Origin: Chlorobiaceae bacterium
Lineage (GTDB): Bacteria; Bacteroidota; Ignavibacteria; UBA10030; SZUA-254
Length of the DNA: 64,000 bases
Direction: 5' to 3'
NCBI GenBank assembly: GCA_013824245.1
Contig: PNNN01000067.1
Coordinates: forward strand, 31,281-95,280
This document shows positions 35,395 through 44,102 of the stretch, one piece after another. The position numbers and the translations under genes are program-made. The notes under the pieces were generated by a model. It did no database searches. It worked only from the letters and a program-made list of their open reading frames with translations, and was not told the origin of the DNA. Position 1 is the first letter of the stretch. Each line of letters opens with the position of its first letter.

Positions 35395-36600
35395 ATGAAA
35401 CTTGAAAAAATAATGGATGGGATAAAGTTAGAAACAGTCACGATCTTATGTTTGTTCATAATAAACCAAACAGCGTTCGCACAAAACACAGTAAATGTTC
35501 ATGTACAGTCAGTACCATCAATGAAGAATGCATATTCTGGAATAACACTAACTGCAATCCCTGGGCCAATGACAGCGCATACAGAAACAGACAGTACAAC
35601 AGGAAATGCAACACTAGACATACCAACAGGAACATACGAGCTTATGATAAAAACAGCAGGACATAGAAGATTTATAGATACAATAACAGTTAATTCAAAC
35701 CAAGATTTAGATTTACAAGTTCCAGAATGGATACCAACAATAAGTACATATTTTACAGACGTAATGGATTTAGCAAATTGCTTGAAAGACCAATACGGGT
35801 CACAAGGTGTCCCGTTGCTAAGAAGATGGCATGATGATCTTCAACCAATAAGAATATTTCATGAAAATCCTCCAGATACTAATTTTATAGAGTATAATGC
35901 TGCAAAAAATAGTATATTAGAAAGAACAGACAGCACCTTAAAATTTAGGGAAGTAAAAGCAGATAGTGAAATAGGAGTAAGGGTGCATTACATGTCCAGT
36001 GATTCAATACCATTCCATGCGGCAGGGTATACAACAGTGGATACATGGTTCCCTGATAGAACGCCTAAGCATATGACTATGTTAATGGCAACAGACTACG
36101 GGATTTCGCGTGGAACATTTTTAAGAGAATTATGCAGAGTCGCAAGAATATTTGCTAATTCGCCAGATATAATACATGTAATGTATCTAGAAGGCAATAT
36201 AAACCCCGAATTAAGTAAAGATGAAGGAAATGCATTAAATATAATATATAAACTAAATCTAAATACTGATACAAGAAAATTTAAACCAATAAGAGATAGC
36301 ACCATAACAGGGGTCAAGGAATTTAAACAAAATCCTAGAGATTTTACTCTTGAACAGAACTATCCTAATCCGTTTAATCCGTCAACCAATTTTAAATTTA
36401 CAAGTAGTAATTGTCAATTAACAATTCTAAAAATATATGATTTACTGGGACGTGAAATTGCAACATTGGTGAACGAGGTTATGCAGCCGGGAGAACACTC
36501 GGCGAAGTGGGATGCTTCAAATAATCCAAGCGGGGTTTATTACTATCGTCTCACAACAAAGGATTTTACTTCAGTTAGAAAAATGGTCCTCCTCCGCTAA
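35395..36600 (+). CDS. T9SS-sorted secreted protein with carboxypeptidase-regulatory-like domain
   Basis: A 401-residue protein. The N-terminus is 'MKLEKIMDGIKLETVTILCLFIINQTAFAQ', a signal peptide (an internal ATG at 35413 is possible). Residues about 30-110 look like a carboxypeptidase-regulatory or PEGA-type beta-sandwich ('GITLTAIPGP', 'NATLDIPTGTYELMIKTAGH'). The middle has no family I recognise. The C-terminus is a T9SS type-A domain ('LEQNYPNPFNPSTNF', 'GREIATLVNEV', 'PSGVYYYRLTT'). Codon use in the first 320 codons is unlike the neighbours, dominated by ACA, ATA and AGA, while the sorting domain returns to normal use. Confidence 0.82.
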   Translation: MKLEKIMDGIKLETVTILCLFIINQTAFAQNTVNVHVQSVPSMKNAYSGITLTAIPGPMTAHTETDSTTGNATLDIPTGTYELMIKTAGHRRFIDTITVNSNQDLDLQVPEWIPTISTYFTDVMDLANCLKDQYGSQGVPLLRRWHDDLQPIRIFHENPPDTNFIEYNAAKNSILERTDSTLKFREVKADSEIGVRVHYMSSDSIPFHAAGYTTVDTWFPDRTPKHMTMLMATDYGISRGTFLRELCRVARIFANSPDIIHVMYLEGNINPELSKDEGNALNIIYKLNLNTDTRKFKPIRDSTITGVKEFKQNPRDFTLEQNYPNPFNPSTNFKFTSSNCQLTILKIYDLLGREIATLVNEVMQPGEHSAKWDASNNPSGVYYYRLTTKDFTSVRKMVLLR

Positions 36601-36638
36601 CTCTTCGGAGGATAAATTTTGGTGAGGTGAACATAGTT

Positions 36639-36687
36639 AACCTCCCTAAGGTTTACCTGATTAAGCGATAGTAACCTTCGGGAGGTT
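36639..36687. repeat. Hairpin of the AACCTYC..GRAGGTT family
   Basis: AACCTCCCTAAGGTT (36639-36653) pairs with AACCTTCGGGAGGTT (36673-36687) with one mismatch in 15. Located between the T9SS protein and a convergent gene, it could also act as a terminator. Confidence 0.8.
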
Positions 36688-36767
36688 TTCCATGCAATTT
36701 CCACTTAGCAAAAACGAAACAAATTTCGTTCTATAAAAAGGGTTAAATTAATAAAACAAATATTATT

Positions 36768-37973
36768 TCACACCCTACTCAACGCTTGCTTAAAATCCTC
36801 AATCAAATCTATTATTCCTTCAACACCGACAGAAATGCGTATCATCCCTGGCGTTACTCCATTTTTTTTCAATTCTTCATTACTCATGTTAACGTGTGAA
36901 GAATAAACCGGGATGCTGACGAGCGTTTCTACGCCGCCAAGTGACATTGCGTTGATTGCAACTTTGAGTGAATCGCACACTTTCACTGCACCCCTTAAAC
37001 CGCCCTTCACTTCGATAGTTACCATTCCGCCATAACCATGCATTTGTTTCTTCGCAAGTTTGTGCTGAGGATGCGATTGCAGTCCGGGATATATCACCCG
37101 CAACACTTTGTGATGTTTCTCAAGCACGCGGGCAAGAGCAAGAGCGTTTTCATTTTGTCGCTGAACGCGAAGCTCGAATGTTTTCAAACTTCTATCAAGC
37201 AAAAAAGCCGCGAACGGATCGGCACATCCGCCTAAATGTTTTGCCAATGCTTTCACGCTGTGAATCAATTTCTTCATTCCAATAACAACTCCGCCCATCA
37301 AGTCTGCGTGACCACCCAAATATTTAGTACTGCTTTCTACAATCACGTCAACTCCAAAATCGAACGGCTTCTGATTAAGTATTGTTGCGAATGTATTATC
37401 GATGATAATCGCGATCTTTGTGCGAAATTCTTTTTCCATATCGCGCGTCAATTTTACAAGCTTTTCGATATCAACAAGCCCCAATGTTGGATTGGTGGGA
37501 GTTTCGAAATAAACCACTTTGGTTTTTGGCGTGATAAGAAAAAGCAAATCTTCCAACGAGTTTGGATCGACATATTTTACGGCAACATTATAGTTCGTCA
37601 ATGTGTCGCGGAAGAATCTATAAGTGCCGCCGTACAACGCAGGCGTGCTTACAATCTCATCTCCGTTTTTGCAAAGAGTCAGAATGGTTGTTGAAATTGC
37701 CGCCATACCCGATGAGAACAGCGCCGCCGCTTCGCCATCTTCCATAAGCGCGATACGCTCTTCTACTTCGTTGACAGTTGGATTGTGATAACGGGTGTAA
37801 ACCAGAACATTAGGGTCTCCCTTGGCGTAACGCACAGCATCGTCTGAACTATCGAATCTGTATGTACTTGTCTGGTAAATCGGGAATGTTACCGGACCTT
37901 TAAATGCGTGAAGATGTTTGCCGTGAATCGCTTTAGTGGCGAGAGAAAGATTTTTATTGTTCTTAATTTTCAT
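36768..37973 (-). CDS. Cys/Met-metabolism PLP enzyme (cystathionine gamma-synthase/lyase or methionine gamma-lyase type)
   Basis: A 401-residue fold-type I PLP enzyme. I chose the ATG at 37973, which has AGAGG 6 nt upstream. 'YTRYHNPTVNEVEERIALMEDGEAAALFSSGMAAI' (in parts) is the PLP-phosphate region; the PLP lysine is in SSTKYLGGHADLMGG; 'GGVETLVSIP' is the C-terminal signature. Members act in trans-sulfuration or degrade methionine. The sequence alone does not separate these activities, and no neighbouring sulfur gene helps. Confidence 0.9.
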   Translation of the reverse strand: MKIKNNKNLSLATKAIHGKHLHAFKGPVTFPIYQTSTYRFDSSDDAVRYAKGDPNVLVYTRYHNPTVNEVEERIALMEDGEAAALFSSGMAAISTTILTLCKNGDEIVSTPALYGGTYRFFRDTLTNYNVAVKYVDPNSLEDLLFLITPKTKVVYFETPTNPTLGLVDIEKLVKLTRDMEKEFRTKIAIIIDNTFATILNQKPFDFGVDVIVESSTKYLGGHADLMGGVVIGMKKLIHSVKALAKHLGGCADPFAAFLLDRSLKTFELRVQRQNENALALARVLEKHHKVLRVIYPGLQSHPQHKLAKKQMHGYGGMVTIEVKGGLRGAVKVCDSLKVAINAMSLGGVETLVSIPVYSSHVNMSNEELKKNGVTPGMIRISVGVEGIIDLIEDFKQALSRV

Positions 37974-38062
37974 TTTCAACCTCTAAAAATATTTTTAAAA
38001 TAACTTAAAAGTTATGTGTTATTAATTGAGACTACTGAAACATTCGTTGAGTGCAATTTCTA

Positions 38063-38163
38063 AAACTGTTAAAACAGTTTGAATCCATAAATATTATCAT
38101 TAACACACGACTTAAGTCGTGTGTTACTAACAAATCTCTTTTTGGAAACCGTTTCAACGGTTT
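38063..38163. repeat. Cluster of three different palindromes
   Basis: Within the 371-bp gap upstream of the PLP enzyme lie three hairpins: AAACTGTT-AA-AACAGTTT (38063-38080), a 26-bp perfect palindrome centred on CTTAAG (38101-38126), and AAACCGTT-TC-AACGGTTT (38146-38163). This layout resembles REP/BIME elements moved by RAYT transposases. No protein gene is seen in the gap. Confidence 0.8.
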
Positions 38164-38308
38164 AGAAGATATTTTTTTCAGATGTTTCTAATTATGAATT
38201 ATTTAAGAGTTTTTCAACATTCTTAAGGCATTTACAACGATATCGTTCACCGCAGAGGTGCGGAGATCGCTGGGATAAATTGTAAAAGATAACATTAAAT
38301 TTTCGCAA

Positions 38309-38336
38309 ATCGAATATCGAATATCTCATATCCATT
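38309..38336 (+). repeat. Heptamer array (ATCGAAT word)
   Basis: ATCGAAT, ATCGAAT, ATCTCAT and ATCCATT are contiguous 7-bp units just downstream of the SDR gene stop. Confidence 0.8.
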
Positions 38337-38344
38337 GTTGGCTA

Positions 38345-39112
38345 TCAGCGTGCGCACGTCTGCGCTCTTCCGCCGTCAATATTGAAACTTCCGCCGGTTA
38401 TCCACCCTGCTCGTTCAGAAGCAAGAAACAGAATTAGTTCGGCAACATCTTCCGGTTTGCCAACCCGACCAATTGGGTGTGTTGTTTTGCTGTGCTCAAG
38501 AAATTTCTGGTACGTTTCTTCCTGCATACCGCTGTTGCGATGGAGATTGGTGAGAACAACACCTGGATCGACAGCATTTATGCGGACACCTTTCGGTCCC
38601 AATTCTAATGCAGCACAATGGGTCAACTGGTCGACTCCGGCTTTGCTCACACAATACGCAAGCACATTCGGAAACGCGCGGACACCAGTAACGCTGGATA
38701 CATTCACGATGTTTCCTTTCCTCTCTATTACAGAAGGAAGCGCGAGTTGTATTAACCTGAATAATGAACGGAGATTAATGTCCATCATGTTATCCCAAAA
38801 CTCGAGAGTCGTATTTTCAATTGTGCCATTGCCGATTATACCCGCGGCGTTGACAAGCACGTCTATTCCCCCGAATCGTTTAATTGTTCGACTTACAACT
38901 TGCTGTCTATCTTCTTCTTTTGTAAGATCGGCAGGTATGATTTCAAATGTTTCGGCAGGGAGTTTGGAGCAAAGAGTTTTGAGCTCGTTTTCTCTTCGAG
39001 CAACGAAAGAAACTTTTGCGCCGCGCTCAATCGCCATGAGTGCTGTTGCTTTGCCTATACCGCTTGAGGCGCCGGTAACTATGATAACTTTATTTAATAA
39101 ATCATTTTCCAT
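38345..39112 (-). CDS. Short-chain dehydrogenase/reductase
   Basis: A 255-residue classical SDR. Cofactor motif TGASSGIGKATAL (about 13-25), 'NAAGIIGNG' (about 88), catalytic Ser in 'NVSSVTGVRAFPN' and Y-x-x-x-K in 'LAYCVSKAGVDQL'. The C-terminus 'ERAGWITGGSFNIDGG' is typical. Substrate unknown. It lies alone between two repeat-rich gaps. Confidence 0.92.
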   Translation of the reverse strand: MENDLLNKVIIVTGASSGIGKATALMAIERGAKVSFVARRENELKTLCSKLPAETFEIIPADLTKEEDRQQVVSRTIKRFGGIDVLVNAAGIIGNGTIENTTLEFWDNMMDINLRSLFRLIQLALPSVIERKGNIVNVSSVTGVRAFPNVLAYCVSKAGVDQLTHCAALELGPKGVRINAVDPGVVLTNLHRNSGMQEETYQKFLEHSKTTHPIGRVGKPEDVAELILFLASERAGWITGGSFNIDGGRAQTCAR

Positions 39113-39313
39113 AAGAATTTTTACTTTTTAGTTGTTATTTGTCAATGGTCATTTGAATGGAAGAACTTCGTTTGCTTGATCGAAACATCTTAGAACATCT
39201 TTCTTTATGTGATACCGAGATGAATAGAAAGTAAAGAAAAACTTTGATAAATCAAACCTTTTTTGCATTTTACAACATTCAGACAGTATCATCTTAATTG
39301 AAAAAGGAATTAT
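39113..39313. promoter_or_regulatory. Divergent gap with heptamer words and a TTTGAT palindrome
   Basis: The 201-bp gap separates the minus-strand SDR from the plus-strand membrane protein. Its first 45 bp read as 7-bp words (TTTTTAC, TTTTTAG, TTGTTAT, TTGTCAA, TGGTCAT, TTGAATG). TTTGAT-AA-ATCAAA near 39244 is a possible operator. AAAAAGGAA ends about 6 nt before the ATG at 39314 as its Shine-Dalgarno. Confidence 0.45.
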
Positions 39314-40144
39314 ATGAACAAATCATTATTATTTTGGATGCTGGCATTTCTCATCACCGCCGGCTCAGCAGTGTATCAAAGAGTGACCGGTCCTACATAC
39401 GCGCTTTCCGGCAAATGCACGCTTGACGGAAAAGATATTCCATATAAGTTCGACCGCGCTCACCCGGGAGAAACGAATCACACCGTAAAGATTGAGACTA
39501 ACGACGAATCAATTTCTGGTTATGTTGAGTGGAAACGATTCAAGACTCAAGACGAATACACAAAGGTACCGATGTCGTTCGGTAACAGCATGCTTTCTGC
39601 CGAACTTCCGCATCAACCACCAGCAGGAAAATTAGAATACAAAGTTACACTTCAAAAAGAGAACAACCTTATCACCATACCGGAAAATAAACCGGTTGTA
39701 ATTCGTTTCAGGGGCGATGTACCATTATTAATACTTATTGTTCATGTATTGGCGATGTTCATAGGAATGTTGTTGGCAACACGCGCCGGACTGGAATCAT
39801 TATCGAAGCAACCGCAACTGAAAAACCTAATCTACTGGACAATCGGTTCGCTTACTGTGGGCGGATTGATATTGGGACCCGTTGTACAATGGTATTCGTT
39901 CGGGGCATTCTGGACCGGCTGGCCCATCGGCAAAGATTTAACAGATAATAAAACTGCTTTGATAGTTTTGATGTGGGTGATCGCCGCCGTGATGTTAAAG
40001 CGCTCAAAAAATTCCAAACGATGGGCGTTGGCTGCGGCTATTATTACGCTCATTGTTTATCTTATACCGCATAGCGTGTTAGGATCGGAAATAGATTATT
40101 CAAAGACAGAAAAACAAAATGTTTCTTTCTTAATGAATCGGTAA
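39314..40144 (+). CDS. Multi-pass membrane protein of unknown function
   Basis: A 276-residue protein. One N-terminal helix ('SLLFWMLAFLITAGSAVY') is followed by a ~110-residue extracytoplasmic beta-rich domain ('LSGKCTLDGKDIPYKFDRAHPGETNHTVKI'), then about four membrane helices from residue 135 ('PLLILIVHVLAMFIGMLLA', 'LIYWTIGSLTVGGLILGPVV', 'TALIVLMWVIAAVMLKR', 'AAAIITLIVYLIPHSVLG'). I do not recognise a family. It is preceded by a good Shine-Dalgarno and is 35 nt upstream of the TPR gene, so the two may be co-transcribed. Confidence 0.75.
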   Translation: MNKSLLFWMLAFLITAGSAVYQRVTGPTYALSGKCTLDGKDIPYKFDRAHPGETNHTVKIETNDESISGYVEWKRFKTQDEYTKVPMSFGNSMLSAELPHQPPAGKLEYKVTLQKENNLITIPENKPVVIRFRGDVPLLILIVHVLAMFIGMLLATRAGLESLSKQPQLKNLIYWTIGSLTVGGLILGPVVQWYSFGAFWTGWPIGKDLTDNKTALIVLMWVIAAVMLKRSKNSKRWALAAAIITLIVYLIPHSVLGSEIDYSKTEKQNVSFLMNR

Positions 40145-40179
40145 AATAGATCACTCCGATTTTTTATTATTTCTCAGCA

Positions 40180-42051
40180 ATGGTAAAAAAATCCTTATTC
40201 ATATTATTCTCAGGATTGATATTTGTTTGCAGCATTACTTTTGCCGCGCAAACACAATCTTATTCCGATATAAAGTTTAAGCTCGGACAAAGTTATGAAC
40301 GCTCCGGCGATATTGAAGCGGCGGTAAAATTATACAAAGAAGCATTCTCAAAAGATTCATCAAATATTGTTATTTATGATGCTCTTAAGCGACTGCTGCT
40401 TCAACTCAAACAAAACCCCGAAGCAATTTCACTGATGGAATATCGCTTGAAGATATATGGCAAAGATATTGGAACAACCGCACAGCTTGGTTCGGCGTAC
40501 ATTCTTGCTTCGGAAGAAAAAAGGGGAATCGATATTTGGGATAAAGCGATTGAGTCCGCCCCAAATAACGAAAATACTTACCGTATTATATCAAGCGCGG
40601 CTACACAAAACCGGATGTTCGATTACGCAATCTCAGTTTTAAAGCGGGGTAGAAGCGTATTAAACAATCCAAATCTTTTTACCGCAGATATTGCCCGGCT
40701 TTATTCTGCTGTTCTGAATTATGGCGCGGCAACTCGCGAGTATCTTAGTATGTTGCACTCGGATCCGGCACAGATGGGATTCGTGCAAATGAACATCGGA
40801 ACATTCACCGAGCGCTCAGACGGGTTACACGCCACAACAGAAGCCGTAGAAGACGCGCTTCGTTCTAAACCCGACTATATTCAATATCATCAGCTTCTCG
40901 CGTGGCTTTACATGGAAGCGAATCAATATGAACGCGCCTATGATGTGTACAAATTTCTCGACTCTAAAAAAAGTGCGAGGGGTGCTGAGTTGTTTTCGTT
41001 TTCGGAACGTGCCGCACGGGATAAATCTTTTTCTGTGGCTAAACAATCTCTTGAAGATATAATAAAATTGTATCCGAATTCGGGTATCATACCGCAAGTT
41101 AAATTCCGACTTGCAGCTATTCTTGAAGAATCCGCTGAACCGGTCGATACACTTCATCTTTTCGGCGCAGCAAATCCTTTTTCCGACAGTTCAAATTTAC
41201 AAGAAAAATACCGCCCGGCGTTAGATATATACAATCAAATCGTTGCGAACTATACGGGTAATGAAATTACCGCACGCTCTCATCTTCGTATCGCTCATAT
41301 CAAGAAAAATAAATTGCTTTCTCTGCAAGATGCGCTCGCATCACTCAAAATTATACTAAAAGATTACAATAACTTTGTGCCGATAACCATCGAAGCCAGA
41401 ATGGCAATGGGCGATCTTTTCCTTATTCAAAACGAACCCGATAAAGCGGCAGAACAATTTACGATGGTAACTAACATAAAAGGCGTAACACCCTCCGTTA
41501 AAGATGCGGCTTTGCTGCAATTAGCAAAGATTGATTATTATAATTTAAAATTTCAATCGGCTATAGAAAAACTATCGACTCTTTCATCAAATTCTTTCTC
41601 CGACGAGGCGAACGATGCGTTGTTACTGAAATTATTTATTTCCGAAAATCAAACTCAATCAGAGGACGGATTGAAAGAATATGCCCGCGCCGATTTCCTT
41701 CGTGCTCAAAATAAAATTTCTGAATCGCTTACGCTTTTCAAAGTTGTTGCAGATAAATTTCCATTGTCGGGTATTCAAGAACAATCATTGATGAGCATCG
41801 GCGATCTTCAGGTCAGACAGCATAATTTTTCAGAAGCTCTCACAACTTACGATACTCTTACAGCCCGCTTCCCCGAAAGCGTGCTTCTTGACCGTGTAAT
41901 TATGAAAACCGGAATGGTCGGAGAGTACGGCGTTAAAAATAAAACAATCGCAATAGATGCATACCAGAAATTATTGTCGAAGCTGCCGAATTCAATCTAC
42001 GCTAACGAAGCAAGACGCAGAATCAGAGCGCTTCGCGGAGATGGAATATGA
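40180..42051 (+). CDS. Exported TPR-repeat protein
   Basis: A 623-residue protein with a signal peptide (MVKKSLFILFSGLIFVCSITFAA). It is helical throughout with TPR motifs ('FKLGQSYERSGDIEAAVKLYKEAF', 'QLLAWLYMEANQYERAYDVYKFL' in parts), and YbgF/CpoB-like repeats in the C-terminal half ('LTLFKVVADKFPLSGIQEQSLMSIGDLQ'). TPR proteins of this kind organise envelope assemblies. Its stop overlaps the next start (ATGA at 42048-42051). Confidence 0.85.
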   Translation: MVKKSLFILFSGLIFVCSITFAAQTQSYSDIKFKLGQSYERSGDIEAAVKLYKEAFSKDSSNIVIYDALKRLLLQLKQNPEAISLMEYRLKIYGKDIGTTAQLGSAYILASEEKRGIDIWDKAIESAPNNENTYRIISSAATQNRMFDYAISVLKRGRSVLNNPNLFTADIARLYSAVLNYGAATREYLSMLHSDPAQMGFVQMNIGTFTERSDGLHATTEAVEDALRSKPDYIQYHQLLAWLYMEANQYERAYDVYKFLDSKKSARGAELFSFSERAARDKSFSVAKQSLEDIIKLYPNSGIIPQVKFRLAAILEESAEPVDTLHLFGAANPFSDSSNLQEKYRPALDIYNQIVANYTGNEITARSHLRIAHIKKNKLLSLQDALASLKIILKDYNNFVPITIEARMAMGDLFLIQNEPDKAAEQFTMVTNIKGVTPSVKDAALLQLAKIDYYNLKFQSAIEKLSTLSSNSFSDEANDALLLKLFISENQTQSEDGLKEYARADFLRAQNKISESLTLFKVVADKFPLSGIQEQSLMSIGDLQVRQHNFSEALTTYDTLTARFPESVLLDRVIMKTGMVGEYGVKNKTIAIDAYQKLLSKLPNSIYANEARRRIRALRGDGI

Positions 42052-43391
42052 ATTTGAATATTAAATTTCGGATTTCGGATTTCGGATTTCGGATCTCGAA
42101 TTATATTTTTAGTAAATTCTATCTCATATTCGTTCAAGTCTTTTTGACTATTTTGTTTTTTGCAACACCTCTCATTTCTCAAAAAATTCTTGTACCGATG
42201 GATTTGAAACAAACCGATCATTTAAAAGCATATGGCGTGGCATATTGGGCTCTCACAAAAAACATAGAGGTTGATTGGCTGCTGAATTACAGATCCGGTT
42301 CTTTTATGATAGACGGATTGGATTTAGCAAAGCAAGAATGCCGCGTGCGGGGTGTTTATTTTGAAGAATTGAGCGGTGTTGCGGCTTCTCAAATCTACAC
42401 AGAAATTCAAGACGAAAATAATAACATGGATGTGATCCGTTTGGAGAAAGCGCCGAAGATCGCCGTTTACGTTCCGCCGAATTTTCTTCCATGGGATGAT
42501 GCCGTAACATTGGCAATGCAATATGCGGAAATTCCATACGATAAAGTATGGGATAACGACGTGCTAAGAGATTCCTTAGTGAAATACGATTGGATTCATC
42601 TGCATCATGAAGACTTCAGTGGACAGTATGGAAAATTTTATGCTCAGTTTGCTTCCGCACCTTGGTACATAGAACAACAAGCGATGTACGAGAAAGAAGC
42701 CAAAGAGCTGGGTTATAAAAAAGTGTCCGATATGAAAAAAGCCGTCGTGCGGAAAATAAAAGATTATATAGCATCGGGCGGTTTCATGTTTGCAATGTGT
42801 TCGGCAACCGACGCGTTTGATATCGCGCTCGCCTCGGAAAAAACAGATATATGCGATGTTATGTATGATGGAGACCCGCCCGATATAAATTGTCAGAAAA
42901 AACTTGATTTCTCGAAATGTCTCGCCTTTGAAAATTTCACGCTCGAAAAAAATCCATTGGTATACGAATATTCCGATATCGATATACCGCCCAGCCCGAT
43001 TGCTCCAACTTTAGTTAATCAGGAAACTGATTATTTCACATTGTTCGAATTTTCGGCAAAGTACGATCCCGTTCCAACAATGCTCACTCAAGACCATGCG
43101 AATATAATCAAAGGGTTCATGGGACAAACAACGAATTTTAAAAAGAACTTGATTAAAAAAACGGTTACTATACTTGCGGAAAAAGAGGGAACGGAAGAAG
43201 TGCGTTACATCCACGGAAATTTTGGCAGGGGAACGTTTACTTTTTACGGCGGGCACGATCCCGAAGATTACCAGCACGCAGTCGGCGATCCGCCAACCGA
43301 TTTATCACTGCACAAGAATTCTCCGGGCTATCGGCTTATCTTAAACAATATTTTGTTCCCGGCGGCAAAAAAGAAACAACAAAAAACTTGA
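42048..43391 (+). CDS. Conserved exported protein with repeat-encoded N-terminus (often labelled asparagine synthetase B-like)
   Basis: A 447-residue protein overlapping the TPR gene by 4 bp. The N-terminal ~18 residues (NIKFRISDFGFRISNY) are encoded by heptamer repeats at 42065-42099; a signal sequence 'FYLIFVQVFLTILFFATPLISQ' follows. The body contains 'WIHLHHEDFSGQYGKFY', 'IASGGFMFAMCSATDAFDIALA' and 'GRGTFTFYGGHDPEDYQH', which suggest a glutamine-amidotransferase-like fold. Bacteroidota homologs carry an 'asparagine synthetase B' label that the sequence does not justify: no N-terminal nucleophile Cys2 and no PP-loop. Co-translation with a TPR protein suggests an envelope role. Confidence 0.75.
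   Translation: MNLNIKFRISDFGFRISNYIFSKFYLIFVQVFLTILFFATPLISQKILVPMDLKQTDHLKAYGVAYWALTKNIEVDWLLNYRSGSFMIDGLDLAKQECRVRGVYFEELSGVAASQIYTEIQDENNNMDVIRLEKAPKIAVYVPPNFLPWDDAVTLAMQYAEIPYDKVWDNDVLRDSLVKYDWIHLHHEDFSGQYGKFYAQFASAPWYIEQQAMYEKEAKELGYKKVSDMKKAVVRKIKDYIASGGFMFAMCSATDAFDIALASEKTDICDVMYDGDPPDINCQKKLDFSKCLAFENFTLEKNPLVYEYSDIDIPPSPIAPTLVNQETDYFTLFEFSAKYDPVPTMLTQDHANIIKGFMGQTTNFKKNLIKKTVTILAEKEGTEEVRYIHGNFGRGTFTFYGGHDPEDYQHAVGDPPTDLSLHKNSPGYRLILNNILFPAAKKKQQKT
42065..42099 (+). repeat. Heptamer tract inside a coding N-terminus
   Basis: Four perfect ATTTCGG units (42065-42092) plus one decayed unit (42093-42099) lie 17 nt after the ATG. Because 7 is not a multiple of 3, a change of one unit would shift the frame. 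Confidence 0.9.
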
Positions 43392-43397
43392 TTGATT

Positions 43398-44099
43398 ATG
43401 CGTATCGCAATTATTTCGGATATTCACTCGAATCTTGAAGCTTTAACAAAAGCATTTGAGATTATTGAACAAAAGAATGTTGATGAGATTATCTGTCTTG
43501 GTGATATCATCGGGTACGGTGCGAATCCAAACGAGTGCTTAAGTTTGATCAAACAGAACAGCACGCAAATCCTCTTGGGCAATCATGAAAGCGTAATCGT
43601 AAATCCCGCGCAAATCGAGGAGTTCACACCCAATGCGAGAATTGCCGCAATGTGGACATACGAGCAGTTAGATGATGATAACATATCATTTATAAAGAAT
43701 CTCCCGCTCACGATCAAATTAAGCGATCTGTTATTCGTCCATTCATCACCTTTCGAACCTGAAGAATGGCATTACATTATTTATCATGAAGAAAGAGATC
43801 GCAACTTCAAATATTTTTCAGAAAATATTTGCTTCTTCGGGCACACACACTTCCCGGGTATTTATACTGATGGTGGTGAAGAAAAAAATATTAATCGTAA
43901 TGAAAAGTTTTTGATAAATGTTGGAAGCGTTGGTCAGCCGCGCGATCACGATCCAAACCTAAGTTTTGGCATATTTGATACGCAACTTTGGAATTACGAA
44001 AATATCCGCGCTGAGTACGACATTAAAACAGCATCAGAAAAAATATTATCGGCTGGATTACCTCGGCACCTCGCAGAGAGATTATTTGTCGGCAGATGA
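43398..44099 (+). CDS. Calcineurin-like metallophosphoesterase (YfcE/MJ0936-like)
   Basis: A 233-residue phosphoesterase starting at the ATG at 43398, 6 nt after the upstream stop. Metal-binding motifs: 'ISDIHSN' (D-x-H), 'CLGDIIGYG' (GD), 'LLGNHES' (GNH), 'VHSSP' and 'FGHTHFPG' (GHTH). This small cytoplasmic class hydrolyses phosphodiesters; natural substrate unknown. It converges with the damaged T9SS gene 3 nt downstream. Confidence 0.93.
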   Translation: MRIAIISDIHSNLEALTKAFEIIEQKNVDEIICLGDIIGYGANPNECLSLIKQNSTQILLGNHESVIVNPAQIEEFTPNARIAAMWTYEQLDDDNISFIKNLPLTIKLSDLLFVHSSPFEPEEWHYIIYHEERDRNFKYFSENICFFGHTHFPGIYTDGGEEKNINRNEKFLINVGSVGQPRDHDPNLSFGIFDTQLWNYENIRAEYDIKTASEKILSAGLPRHLAERLFVGR

Positions 44100-44102
44100 A
44101 CA

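Noticed and set aside
42048..43391. Asparagine synthetase B
   Set aside because: No N-terminal Cys nucleophile and no ATP pyrophosphatase loop; the label is carried by homologs but is not supported by residues seen here.
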